A stretch of DNA of 64,000 nucleotides, taken from the NCBI GenBank assembly GCA_045598285.1, contig JAZLLU010000036.1, positions 1-64,000 on the forward strand. The letters run 5' to 3'. This DNA comes from RGIG5612 sp045598285 (lineage in GTDB: Bacteria > Bacillota > Clostridia > Lachnospirales > Lachnospiraceae). The position numbers and the translations under genes were made by a program. This document shows, piece by piece, positions 15,697 through 24,800 of the stretch. The notes beneath the pieces are model-generated. The model was given only the letters and a program-made list of their open reading frames with translations, searched no databases and was not told the origin of the DNA. Position 1 is the stretch's first letter; each line of letters opens with the position of its first letter.

Positions 15697-17976
15697 ATGT
15701 CAAAAATTAGGGCGAATATTCATGTTAATGGAATAGTGCAAGGCGTTGGGTTTAGGCCGTTTATTCACAAGCAAATTACAGACCATTCGCTTTTAGGTTG
15801 GATTCGTAATACTTCTTCGGGCGCTGAAATAGAAATAGAAGGAACCGAAGAAAGAGTCGATTTATTCATAGAAGAACTTCGCACAAAGTCACCTAAGCTT
15901 TCTTTAATAGAAACTGTCACATTCGAAAAATTTACAGAACTAAAAAATTATACAGAATTTGAAATTATTAAAAGCAAAGCAGAGGATTCAAGAGATACTC
16001 TAATATCTCCTGATGTTTGCGTTTGCGACGATTGTATTCGTGAGATGTTTGATTCTAAGGATAGACGTTTTAGATATCCTTTTATTAACTGCACTAATTG
16101 CGGCCCGAGATTTACTATCATAAAAGATATTCCTTACGATAGAGATAAAACAACGATGCAAAAATTTCCTATGTGCCAAACTTGCGAAAAGGAATATAAA
16201 GACATAGTAGATAGACGTTATCATGCCCAACCCGTTGCATGCGAGAAATGCGGGCCAGAAGTTTTCTTCGTTGAAAACGATAGCCAAAGTATCATAGCTA
16301 AGAAAGATGATGCAATAAAAATAGCGCAGCAATTCTTGAAAGATGAAAAGATTATTGCTATTAAAGGCCTTGGCGGAATACATCTTGCATGTAACGCCAA
16401 CAACGAAAGATTAGTAAATGAATTAAGAAAAAGAAAACATAGAGATGAAAAACCTTTTGCTTTAATGGTTAAAGATATAGAAGCCGCAAAAGAAATTTGT
16501 GAAATATCTGATGATGAAGAAAAAATATTAACGAGTCACCAAAGAGCAATAGTGCTCCTAAAGAAAAAAGATTTAAATAGCTATATGCATATAAGTGAGA
16601 ATAACTATATTGGAGTTATGCTTCCTTATACACCGGTGCATTTTTTAGTTTTTGAAGATTGCCCGAAAAGACTAGTTATGACAAGTGCAAATATTTCGGA
16701 TCTTCCAATTATTTATAAAAATGAAGAAACTCTTGAAAAATTAAAAAATGTCGCGGATGGATTTTTGCTTAACAATAGAGACATTGAAACTAGGTGCGAT
16801 GATAGTCTTTGCTGGGTATTTGAAGGTAAAGAATATTTTGCACGTCGTTCTAGAGGATTTGTTCCATTTCCAATTATCTTAAAAGAATTAATAGAAAATT
16901 CAAAGGAAGTAAAAAACGTCTTAGCATGCGGCGCAGAACAAAAGGCAACCTTTGCATTATCAAAAAATTCATATGTTTTTCCGTCTGCTCATATAGGTGA
17001 TTTAAAAAATATAGAAACACTTGAGCATTATGAAAACCAAATAAAACATTTTGAAAAAATGTTTAGTATAAAGCCTGAAGTTATCGCATGTGATTTGCAT
17101 CTGGATTATTTGTCTAGCATCTATGCAAAGCAAAGGGCAAAGGAGAACAAAATAAAAATAGTTGAAGTTCAACACCACTTCGCACACATGGCTTCATGTA
17201 TGGCCGACAATAACTTAGATGAAAAAGTTATAGGTATTATTTGGGATGGTACAGGACTAGGAACAGATAACACTATTTGGGGAGCCGAATTTTTTGTTGG
17301 CGATTATGAAGGATTCGAAAGGAAAGGCACAATTTTGCCTTTTAAGCTTCCGGGAGGAGACAAGGCAACAAAAGAAATATACAGATGTGCAGTATCTCTT
17401 CTTAAAACTAGCAACGCAGACACAAAAAAAATTAAAGATGCTAAACTTAAAGAAAATCTCGAACAGCTAATCACTATGATGGATGCAAATATCAATTCGC
17501 CTACATGCACTAGCATGGGAAGACTTTTTGACGGCGTAGCTTATTTGATTGGAATAAAAGATGAAGCTACGTATGAGGGCCAGGCAGCAGTTTTGTTAGA
17601 AGCATGCGCGCTAAGAGCAAAAGAATTTACTGATGAAGTTTACGATTATGATATTATAGAAACAGATAAAATATATTTTGATTATACTAAGATGATAAAT
17701 CAAATTATTAATGACGAGGCAAGTCAAAATATAAAAGCATTGAAATTTATGAATACAGTTGTTGATATGGCTGTAGAAATTTCTAAAAAGATAAGACAAA
17801 AAGAAAATATTAATAAGATTGTATTATCTGGTGGAACGATGCAAAATCAATATATGCTCAAACGATTAACTGACAGATTAAAAGAAGAAGGCTTTGAACC
17901 ATTTCACCACAAGAGAGTTTCAACAAACGATGAAAGCCTAGCTCTTGGCCAGGTAATGATAGCAATGAGGAAATAA
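15697..17976 (+). CDS. hypF: HypF, carbamoyltransferase for [NiFe] hydrogenase CN ligand synthesis
   Basis: 759 residues, the usual length. The domain order is complete: acylphosphatase (GIVQGVGFRPF, 12-22), two zinc fingers (C110-x2-C113-x18-C132-x2-C135 and C160-x2-C163-x18-C182-x2-C185), a YrdC domain (about 205-390) and the Kae1-like C-terminal domain with HHFAH near 494. It converts carbamoyl phosphate into carbamoyl-AMP and passes the carbamoyl to HypE. Two bases separate it from hypC. A TATAAT at 15655-15660 may be its -10 box; the AAGGAT ribosome site lies about 9 bases before the ATG. Confidence 0.96.
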   Translation: MSKIRANIHVNGIVQGVGFRPFIHKQITDHSLLGWIRNTSSGAEIEIEGTEERVDLFIEELRTKSPKLSLIETVTFEKFTELKNYTEFEIIKSKAEDSRDTLISPDVCVCDDCIREMFDSKDRRFRYPFINCTNCGPRFTIIKDIPYDRDKTTMQKFPMCQTCEKEYKDIVDRRYHAQPVACEKCGPEVFFVENDSQSIIAKKDDAIKIAQQFLKDEKIIAIKGLGGIHLACNANNERLVNELRKRKHRDEKPFALMVKDIEAAKEICEISDDEEKILTSHQRAIVLLKKKDLNSYMHISENNYIGVMLPYTPVHFLVFEDCPKRLVMTSANISDLPIIYKNEETLEKLKNVADGFLLNNRDIETRCDDSLCWVFEGKEYFARRSRGFVPFPIILKELIENSKEVKNVLACGAEQKATFALSKNSYVFPSAHIGDLKNIETLEHYENQIKHFEKMFSIKPEVIACDLHLDYLSSIYAKQRAKENKIKIVEVQHHFAHMASCMADNNLDEKVIGIIWDGTGLGTDNTIWGAEFFVGDYEGFERKGTILPFKLPGGDKATKEIYRCAVSLLKTSNADTKKIKDAKLKENLEQLITMMDANINSPTCTSMGRLFDGVAYLIGIKDEATYEGQAAVLLEACALRAKEFTDEVYDYDIIETDKIYFDYTKMINQIINDEASQNIKALKFMNTVVDMAVEISKKIRQKENINKIVLSGGTMQNQYMLKRLTDRLKEEGFEPFHHKRVSTNDESLALGQVMIAMRK

Positions 17977-17978
17977 TT

Positions 17979-18212
17979 ATGTGCCTAGCAGTACCTCTTA
18001 GAATTAAAGAAATTAATGGACTAAATTGTATATGCGAAAGAGAAGGAATTGAGCGTGAAGCACGGCTTGACTTTGTAAAAGATCCTAAAGTCGGAGATTA
18101 CGTTCTTATTCATGCTGGCTTTGCGATTGAAAAAATGGATGAAGCGCAAGCGCAACTAGACATCGAAGCATGTAAAGAAGTTGAAGAAGAAATAAGAAAG
18201 CTATATGAGTAA
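17979..18212 (+). CDS. hypC: HypC, hydrogenase maturation chaperone
   Basis: 77 residues with the diagnostic MCLAVPLRI start, whose Cys2 binds the Fe(CN)2CO precursor with HypD, and the conserved GDYVLIHAGFAIEKMDEA. It carries the iron centre to the hydrogenase large subunit. It normally stands next to hypD; here a BRO gene and a restriction-modification gene separate them. Confidence 0.96.
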   Translation: MCLAVPLRIKEINGLNCICEREGIEREARLDFVKDPKVGDYVLIHAGFAIEKMDEAQAQLDIEACKEVEEEIRKLYE

Positions 18213-18247
18213 CTATAAAAGCTTCAAGTATGTGAAAAAGAAATAGG

Positions 18248-19111
18248 ATGAAGAAAACAATGAAAGTAGAAGAAAAGACAAAAATAAAATTATTTGAAGA
18301 GAAAAAAATAAGAACAGCGTGGAATGCTGATGAAGAGGAATGGTATTTTTCAGTAGTTGATGTGGTGGGAGTACTGACTGAGAGCGTTGATGGAAGGAAA
18401 TATTGGAACAAGTTAAAACAGCGCTTAAAAGAAGAAGGAAATGAACTGGTGACAAATTGTCACCAGTTGAAAATGCGGTCGTTAGATGGCAAAATGCGTA
18501 ATACTGATGTTGCCAACACCGAGCAGTTACTTCGAATTATTCAGTCTATTCCATCCAAAAAGGCGGAACCATTTAAACAATGGCTCGCTAATGTTGGAGC
18601 CGAGCGTCTTAATGAAATAGCAGATCCAGAAAAAGCAATTTTAAGGGGAGCTGATTACTATCGCGCAAAAGGTTATACAGAAGGTTGGATTAACCAGCGT
18701 CTTCAGACAATAGAAATGCGTAAAGAATTAACAGATGAATGGAAAGAACGTGGAATTACAACCGAGAAAGATTATGCCATTTTAACAAATGAAATGACAA
18801 AGGCATGGAGTGATTTAAATGTTAAAGAATATAAACGATTGAAAGGACTAAAAAAAGAAAATCTTCGTGATAATATGACCAATATTGAGTTGGTCCTCAA
18901 TATGCTTGCGGAAGTAACAACAACTGCAATTTCTAAACAGGAGCAACCAGAAACATTTGGTGAAAATAAAGCGGTTGCAATAAGAGGAGGAAAAGTTGCA
19001 AAGAATGCTAGAACAGATATTGAGGAACAACTTGGACAGTCTGTAATTTCACAAAAAAATGCCAGTGACAAACAGGCATTGGAAGAAACGGATAAGAATA
19101 TTCTGAAATAG
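18248..19111 (+). CDS. BRO-N/DinD-like DNA-binding domain protein
   Basis: 287 residues. The N-terminal about 110 residues match the BRO-N domain of phage antirepressors and DinD (TAWNADEEEWYFSVVDVVGVL, then KYWNKLKQRL). The middle (IADPEKAILRGADYYRAKGYTEGWINQRLQ) is found in DinD-type proteins. In DinD-like members this region is linked to RecA or SOS regulation. The gene sits four codons before the restriction-modification gene and may regulate it or be a co-travelling accessory. The sequence between hypC and this start holds no promoter I can identify. Confidence 0.75.
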   Translation: MKKTMKVEEKTKIKLFEEKKIRTAWNADEEEWYFSVVDVVGVLTESVDGRKYWNKLKQRLKEEGNELVTNCHQLKMRSLDGKMRNTDVANTEQLLRIIQSIPSKKAEPFKQWLANVGAERLNEIADPEKAILRGADYYRAKGYTEGWINQRLQTIEMRKELTDEWKERGITTEKDYAILTNEMTKAWSDLNVKEYKRLKGLKKENLRDNMTNIELVLNMLAEVTTTAISKQEQPETFGENKAVAIRGGKVAKNARTDIEEQLGQSVISQKNASDKQALEETDKNILK

Positions 19112-19124
19112 AGGTATGTTTAGT

Positions 19125-21881
19125 ATGACAGAACAAGAAAAGCGCGAAGCTATAAGACAATTTATAAATAAGTGGAATGGTCGAGGAAAAGAAGATGAGG
19201 ACGACCGTTCCTTTTGGATTGATTTTCTTCAAGCACTTGGTGTTGAACATGTTACGGATAGAATAAATTTTCAAAAGAAAGTAACCGTATCTGATGGACA
19301 TACGAAAAGAATTGATGCATATATTCCAGAGACTAATGTTTTAATCGAACAAAAGTCTTTGGATATAAATCTTGCAAAACCGCAGGCAGGACATGATGGA
19401 AAAACGCCATTTGAACAGGCAAAAGAATATGATAATGGACTAGGCCATAGCGAAAAAGCGCGTTGGATTGTTCTTTCTAATTTTGCTGAATTTTGGATTT
19501 ATGACATGGAACAACAAAATCCTCAGCCACTTAAACTTACCTTAAAAGACCTTCAATCAAAATATTCAATGTTTGAGTTTCTTATTCGAAAAGAAACAAA
19601 GAAAATAAATGAGGAAATGGAGCTTTCCTTAAAGGCTGGAGAAATAGTAGGTGTTCTTTATGAGGAACTGTTAAAGCAATATGCAAATCCTGAAAGTGAA
19701 GAAACACTAAAGAGCCTTAATAAACTTTGCGTAAGAATCGTATTTTGTTTGTATGCGGAAGATGCGGGAATATTTGGTAAAAAGAATTTGTTTCATGATT
19801 ATATGGAGCAATGGAGTGCGAAAGATTCAAGAAGGGCGTTAGTTGAATTATTCAAAGTTTTAAATCAAAAGCCAGAAGAAAGAGATAAATACCTCGCACA
19901 GGACCGCCCAATCCTTGCACAATTTCCATATGTAAACGGAGGCCTTTTTACGGATGAAGATATAGAGATCCCGCCTTTTACTGACAACTTATTAGACCTT
20001 TTGTTAAATAAATCTAGTGAGAATTTTGACTGGTCAGGTATTTCACCAACCATATTTGGAGCTGTGTTTGAATCAACCTTGAATCCTGAGACTAGACGTT
20101 CAGGAGGAATGCATTACACATCTATAGAAAACATACATAAAGTTATTGATCCATTGTTTTTGGATGATATAAAAAATGAATTTGAAGAAATAAAAGCTAT
20201 TGATATTGTCAAAACACGAAATCAAAAGTTGCAAGCTTTTCAAGAAAAATTGGCTTGTCTTAAGTTTATGGATCCAGCTTGTGGAAGTGGAAATTTCCTT
20301 ACAGAAACTTATATATCTATTAGAAGAATAGAAAACGATGTCATAAACCTTCTGACAGGAGGCCAAATGACTTTTGGTAATTATGCAAATCCAATAAAAG
20401 TTTCTATATCACAGTTTTATGGCATTGAGATAAATGACTTTGCTGTTACAGTTGCAAAAACAGCACTTTGGATTGCAGAGAGCCAGATGATGAAAGAAAC
20501 GGAAGATATTGTACATTTTACTCTTGATTTTCTTCCGCTTAAAACTAATGCCAACATAGTAGAGGCTAATGCTTTACGAATAGACTGGAATACGGTTTGT
20601 CCAGCAAGCCAGCTAAATTACATAATGGGCAACCCACCGTTTGTAGGATATGCATTTCAAAGAACAGAACAGAAGGAAGATTTAAAAAAACTTTCACCGA
20701 ATGCAAATAATATTGATTATGTAGCCGGTTGGTATATTAAGGCTTCGGAGTATATGAAAAATACATTGATAAAAGCAGCCTTTGTATCAACAAACTCCAT
20801 AACACAGGGAGAACAGGTAGTAGCTGTATGGAGAGATTTATTTAACAAAGGAATTCATATAAATTATGCATTTAGAACGTTTATTTGGGATAATGAAGCA
20901 AATTCAAAAGCACACGTTCATTGTGTAATAGTTGGATTTTCATATATAGACGACAATAAAAAGAAAATCTACTCAGATGGGACACAAATTTCGTGTAAAA
21001 ATATAAATGCGTATTTAATTGATGCTCCAAATGTGTTTATTGATAAAATTAAAAAGCCAATAGAAAAGGTTCCGGAAATGGTCAAAGGCAGTCAACCAAC
21101 GGATGGAGGTAACTTGCTACTTTCTGAGAAGGAGCGAGAGGATATATTGAAAAAATATCCATATGTAGAAGAACTAATTAAACAGTATATTGGTTCAGAA
21201 GACTTTTTAAATAATAAAAAAAGGTATTGTTTGTGGCTTGTCAAAGCTGATCCTTCTAAAATCGCTAAAATTCCAGAAATTGTTAATCGGGTTGAAAAAG
21301 TTAGACAAATGAGATTGGCGAGTACAAAGGTAGCGACCAATAAATGGGCAGATTACCCAACTTTATTTACGGAAATTAGGCAACCAGATTCAGATTACTT
21401 ATTGATTCCACGTGTATCGTCAGAAAAAAGACGATATATTCCGATTGGATACCTAAAAAAAGATTCAATATGCAGCGATGCTAATTTTGCGTTACCTAAT
21501 GCGACAAAATATGTTTTTGGTATTTTAACATCAAATGTACATATGTCTTGGATGCGAACAGTATGTGGAAGATTAAAAAGCGATTATCGCTATTCGAATA
21601 CTATTGTTTATAATACTTTCCCATGGCCTATGCCGACGGATGAACAAAAGATAAAGATAGAACAAACTGCACAGGGAATTTTAGATGCCCGCGCATTATA
21701 TCCAGATAGTAGCCTTGCAGACCTTTATGATCCGCTTACTATGCCGGCAGAACTTAGAAAAGCACATACAGAAAATGATAAAGCAGTCATGAAAGCGTAT
21801 GGTTTTGATATAAAAATGTCAGAAGCTGAGTGCGTTGCAGAACTTATGAAAATGTACCAAAGACTAGTAGAACAAAAATAA
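19125..21881 (+). CDS. MmeI-type (type IIG/IIL) restriction endonuclease-methyltransferase
   Basis: 918 residues, close to MmeI (919). The N-terminal nuclease site is D64-x10-E75-Q-K77 (RIDAYIPETNVLIEQKS), matching the MmeI D-ExK. The adenine methyltransferase has motif I DPACGSGNF near 383 and motif IV NPPF at 503, followed by a C-terminal target-recognition region. One polypeptide should methylate one strand of a short asymmetric site and cut about 20 bases away. ATG 19125 was chosen because GAGG at 19111-19114 is 10 bases upstream; ATG 19116 is too close. Inserted between hypC and hypD. Confidence 0.85.
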   Translation: MTEQEKREAIRQFINKWNGRGKEDEDDRSFWIDFLQALGVEHVTDRINFQKKVTVSDGHTKRIDAYIPETNVLIEQKSLDINLAKPQAGHDGKTPFEQAKEYDNGLGHSEKARWIVLSNFAEFWIYDMEQQNPQPLKLTLKDLQSKYSMFEFLIRKETKKINEEMELSLKAGEIVGVLYEELLKQYANPESEETLKSLNKLCVRIVFCLYAEDAGIFGKKNLFHDYMEQWSAKDSRRALVELFKVLNQKPEERDKYLAQDRPILAQFPYVNGGLFTDEDIEIPPFTDNLLDLLLNKSSENFDWSGISPTIFGAVFESTLNPETRRSGGMHYTSIENIHKVIDPLFLDDIKNEFEEIKAIDIVKTRNQKLQAFQEKLACLKFMDPACGSGNFLTETYISIRRIENDVINLLTGGQMTFGNYANPIKVSISQFYGIEINDFAVTVAKTALWIAESQMMKETEDIVHFTLDFLPLKTNANIVEANALRIDWNTVCPASQLNYIMGNPPFVGYAFQRTEQKEDLKKLSPNANNIDYVAGWYIKASEYMKNTLIKAAFVSTNSITQGEQVVAVWRDLFNKGIHINYAFRTFIWDNEANSKAHVHCVIVGFSYIDDNKKKIYSDGTQISCKNINAYLIDAPNVFIDKIKKPIEKVPEMVKGSQPTDGGNLLLSEKEREDILKKYPYVEELIKQYIGSEDFLNNKKRYCLWLVKADPSKIAKIPEIVNRVEKVRQMRLASTKVATNKWADYPTLFTEIRQPDSDYLLIPRVSSEKRRYIPIGYLKKDSICSDANFALPNATKYVFGILTSNVHMSWMRTVCGRLKSDYRYSNTIVYNTFPWPMPTDEQKIKIEQTAQGILDARALYPDSSLADLYDPLTMPAELRKAHTENDKAVMKAYGFDIKMSEAECVAELMKMYQRLVEQK

Positions 21882-21930
21882 AGTATCTAATATATGAAGT
21901 ATCATATAAATAATAGGATTGATAAAAAAA

Positions 21931-22097
21931 TTTTGCCGAAATAAAGGTAGTTTTGTACCCCTTGGAAAAAATAGTTAATTTTTTTATTAAGAAAAGTCCA
22001 TTTTAATAAACATTTCAAACCTGTTTGTTGCTTAAAAAAGAAGTAAATATTACTTTGAAAAAACTATGGGTACAAAACTATGAAAAATACGGCAAAA
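21931..22097. repeat. 167-bp inverted-repeat element (MITE-like) after the restriction gene
   Basis: TTTTGCCG (21931-21938) and TAGTTTTGTACCC (21948-21960) recur inverted as GGGTACAAAACTA (22068-22080) and CGGCAAAA (22090-22097), each pair 9 bases apart. The inside is AT-rich without a frame. It shares TACCCCTT next to its left repeat with the 7312-7481 element and has almost the same length, which suggests related families of small mobile elements. Confidence 0.6.
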
Positions 22098-22153
22098 TCG
22101 AACATAGGTCTAGCAATGTGCAAAAAATGGACATTGCAAATGCAGAAAGAACG

Positions 22154-22251
22154 GTCTAATGTAATTTAAAAAGATATGAGTATTAATCAAGGTGAGTCAA
22201 TGGATAAGATTGCAAGTCTAATGTAATTTAAAAAAAGATATGAGTATTAAT
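22154..22251 (+). repeat. Direct repeat spanning the hypD start
   Basis: A segment of 34-36 bp beginning GTCTAATGTAATTTAAAAA and ending GATATGAGTATTAAT occurs at 22154-22187 and 22216-22251, 62 bp apart, differing only in an A5 versus A7 run. The second copy holds the hypD start codon. The first starts a 16-codon frame (22176-22226) that stops inside the second copy. Confidence 0.75.
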
Positions 22252-23253
22252 ATTATGGAAGTGTGCGGGACGCACACTATGTCAATTGCAAAAGCGGGAA
22301 TAAAGAATGTTCTTCCAGATGGAGTGAACCTTATTTCAGGTCCGGGTTGTCCTGTCTGCGTAACGCCTACTGGAGCAATTGATGAGATATTAAAATTGTC
22401 AGAAAATGAAAACGTCATAATTGCAACTTACGGCGATATGATAAAAGTTCCAGGTTCTACTAAGGGAGATAATCTTGCTAGAAGGATGTCGCTTGGAGCA
22501 AAAGTTGAAATTGTTTATTCTAGTTTCGATGCTGTAAAACTTGCAAAAGAAAATCCTGAAAAGGATATTGTGTTTTTAGGAATCGGTTTTGAAACAACGG
22601 CACCGGGCACGGCAGCAGCGATAAAAATCGCTAAAGAAGAAGGCTTAAAAAACTTTTATGTTTTATCGCTTCTTAAACTTGTTGAACCAGCGCTAAGAAC
22701 ACTTATAAAAGATTCAGAGTTTAATGTGCAAGGGTTTTTGTGTCCGGGACATGTAGCGGTAATAATAGGAACAGATGGATTTGAATTCCTTGCTAACGAA
22801 TATAAAATTCCTAGCGTTGTTGCTGGTTTTGAACCTAAAGAAATTTTAGATGCGATAAAGATGCTTCTTAGCCAAATAAAAAATGGTGAAGCAAAAATAG
22901 AAAACGCTTATGAAAAAATTGTTCGCAAAGAAGGAAACTTAAGTGCGATGCAGACCTTAAAAGAAATTTTTGAACCCCAAGATTGTCTTTGGAGAGGTCT
23001 TGGAGAAATTCCAAAAAGTGGTTTAAAGATAAAAGAAGAGTATGCTGAATATGATGCGACAAAAAAATTTGGCATAGAGATAAAAGATGTAAAACAATCA
23101 TCGCTTTGTAGATGCGAAGATATTATATGCGGGAAGGCAACACCTAAAGATTGCCCAGCTTTCGGAACTCTTTGCACGCCGACAGATCCAGAGGGACCGT
23201 GTATGGTTTCTTCTGAGGGTGCATGTGCCGCAGCATATAAGTATCAATTATAA
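22240..23253 (+). CDS. hypD: HypD, Fe-S scaffold for the hydrogenase Fe(CN)2CO centre (N-terminally short)
   Basis: 337 residues against about 360-375 normally. The first motif, IMEVCGTHT, begins at residue 5, so roughly 20-35 N-terminal residues found in other HypD proteins are missing. All catalytic parts remain: Cys9, GPGCPVCVTP (36-45), and the C-terminal Fe-S cysteines (CRCEDIICGKATPKDCPAFG, then CMVSSEGAC). It assembles the iron ligand set with HypC and HypE. The short N-terminus coincides with the direct repeat and the upstream insertion, so the start may be a repaired junction. It is 9 bp before hypE. Confidence 0.92.
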   Translation: MSINIMEVCGTHTMSIAKAGIKNVLPDGVNLISGPGCPVCVTPTGAIDEILKLSENENVIIATYGDMIKVPGSTKGDNLARRMSLGAKVEIVYSSFDAVKLAKENPEKDIVFLGIGFETTAPGTAAAIKIAKEEGLKNFYVLSLLKLVEPALRTLIKDSEFNVQGFLCPGHVAVIIGTDGFEFLANEYKIPSVVAGFEPKEILDAIKMLLSQIKNGEAKIENAYEKIVRKEGNLSAMQTLKEIFEPQDCLWRGLGEIPKSGLKIKEEYAEYDATKKFGIEIKDVKQSSLCRCEDIICGKATPKDCPAFGTLCTPTDPEGPCMVSSEGACAAAYKYQL

Positions 23254-23262
23254 GAGGGAAGT

Positions 23263-24264
23263 ATGGATAAGATTATTACTTTGGATTATGGAAGTGGTGG
23301 AGCAAAAACGTCAGAACTTATTGAAAGTTTGGTAGTGCCAAACTTCAATAATGATGCGCTAAATGACTTACCTGATGCAGCGTCTTTAGATGGAAATAAA
23401 AAAATAGTTTTTTCAACAGACAGCTTTGTTGTAAATCCTTATTTCTTCCCGGGTGGAGATATAGGAAAACTTTGCGTTTGTGGGACGGTAAATGATTTAT
23501 CTGTTAGTGGTGCCATTCCAAAGTATCTAAGCCTTGCTTTTATCATAGAAGAAGGATTTCCTTTTGAAGATTTAGAAAAAATTGTTAAGTCAATTAAAGA
23601 AACAGCCGATAGTGTTGGAGTTAAAATTGTAACAGGAGATACAAAGGTTGTAGAAAAAGGAAAAGGCGACGGACTTTATATAAATACTGCTGGAATAGGT
23701 TTTGAAAAGCTCTCTGGACTAAGTGCTAAAAATATAAAAGATGGTGATGTGGTAATAGTTTCAGGTAGTGTAGGAGATCACGGAATTTCTATAATGACTG
23801 CAAGGAATCAAAATCTTATTAAGGGCGAAGTTTTATCGGATTGCATGAGCGTAGATAAAATAGCACAAAACTTAATGAGCCTGAAAAAAGATTTAAGAGT
23901 AATGCGAGACCCTACTAGAGGAGGACTTGCTACAACGCTTTGCGAATTTGTAGAAGGTAGTGAATTTTCAATTGAACTTAGCGAAGCTAAGATACCAATA
24001 AATCCAAAGGTTGCCGCAGCATGTGACATATTAGGACTCGACCCACTTTACGCAGCATGTGAAGGAAGATTAATTGCAATAGTCTCGCCCCAAAAAGCTC
24101 AAAAAGCTTTAGAGTTGATTAAAAAAACAAGGGGCTCAGAAGATGCAAAAATAATTGGAACTGTAAATAAAAAATACCCAGGAAAAGTTTATGTAAAAAC
24201 CAAGATTGAGGGCACCAGAATATTAAGCAAATTATCAGGTGCACAACTCCCGAGAATCTGTTAA
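23263..24264 (+). CDS. hypE: HypE, thiocarbamoyl dehydratase
   Basis: 333 residues of the PurM-like ATPase family: N-terminal LDYGSGGAKTSELI, SVGDHG near 167, DPTRGGLATTL near 217, and the C-terminal LPRIC whose terminal Cys carries the carbamoyl later dehydrated to cyanide. It receives carbamoyl from HypF and donates CN to HypCD. GAGGGAAGT lies before the ATG. Confidence 0.96.
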   Translation: MDKIITLDYGSGGAKTSELIESLVVPNFNNDALNDLPDAASLDGNKKIVFSTDSFVVNPYFFPGGDIGKLCVCGTVNDLSVSGAIPKYLSLAFIIEEGFPFEDLEKIVKSIKETADSVGVKIVTGDTKVVEKGKGDGLYINTAGIGFEKLSGLSAKNIKDGDVVIVSGSVGDHGISIMTARNQNLIKGEVLSDCMSVDKIAQNLMSLKKDLRVMRDPTRGGLATTLCEFVEGSEFSIELSEAKIPINPKVAAACDILGLDPLYAACEGRLIAIVSPQKAQKALELIKKTRGSEDAKIIGTVNKKYPGKVYVKTKIEGTRILSKLSGAQLPRIC

Positions 24265-24300
24265 TTATTAGACATTTTGCATATAAAAAGTTGAATATTA

Positions 24301-24346
24301 TGGTATAATTACGGTATGTATTTTAAAAAATACATACCTATTTTTT
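24301..24346 (+). promoter_or_regulatory. Extended -10 promoter with a 26-bp palindrome at the start site, before the hydrogenase operon
   Basis: TG-G-TATAAT (24301-24309) is followed at 24313 by GGTATGTATTTT-AA-AAAATACATACC, a perfect palindrome ending at 24338, and then TATTTTTT. Transcription would start about 24316, inside the left arm. The palindrome can act as a terminator for hypE transcripts, as an operator at +1, or both. Confidence 0.6.
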
Positions 24347-24404
24347 ATATGTGTTTTATAGTAAATATATACGTTTAATAATAAGGGAAAAAGGAGAATT
24401 AGAT

Positions 24405-24800
24405 ATGCAGGGGTATAACAAAATTTTTATTACTCCAGAAGAAATTGTTCCTACAGCTATGAAGATGAGAGAAGAGAAAAGAGCGCTTGCTATGATTCAT
24501 GCTTTTTTAGATGATGAAGGAAAAGCAAACGTTTCTTACGAATATGAAGTTGATCCTAATATCGAATCTTATACAGTTGTTGGGTGCAATACACTTCCTA
24601 CGATTTCACATATTTATGACCTTGCGGCTGAGTGGCCAGAAAGAGAAATTATGGAGCTTATGGATATCACGTTTGAAGGCGTTGATACAAGTAAGCGTCT
24701 TTTTATGCCAGAAACAATGCTTAGTGGTCAGGGCCAGATTTTAGTAACACCAATGGAAAAATTAATTGATATTACTCATAACGGAGAGGAAAACAAATGA
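24405..24800 (+). CDS. mbhK: Membrane-bound hydrogenase NuoC-like subunit (MbhK/EchD type)
   Basis: 131 residues. SYEYEVDPNIESYTVVG, followed by TISHIYDLAAEWPEREIMELMDITFEG, is the complex I 30-kDa (NuoC) signature. In group 4 hydrogenases this small peripheral protein sits with the catalytic pair. ATG 24405 is chosen for its AAGGAGAA. The stop overlaps the next start as ATGA. Confidence 0.85.
   Translation: MQGYNKIFITPEEIVPTAMKMREEKRALAMIHAFLDDEGKANVSYEYEVDPNIESYTVVGCNTLPTISHIYDLAAEWPEREIMELMDITFEGVDTSKRLFMPETMLSGQGQILVTPMEKLIDITHNGEENK

Noticed and set aside
22176..22226. A 16-codon gene before hypD
   Set aside because: It starts in the first copy of the direct repeat and stops in the second; it is best explained as a by-product of the duplication.
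24313..24338. NikR nickel-repressor site
   Set aside because: The half-sites read GTATGT...ACATAC with 12 bases between, not GTATGA-N16-TCATAC.
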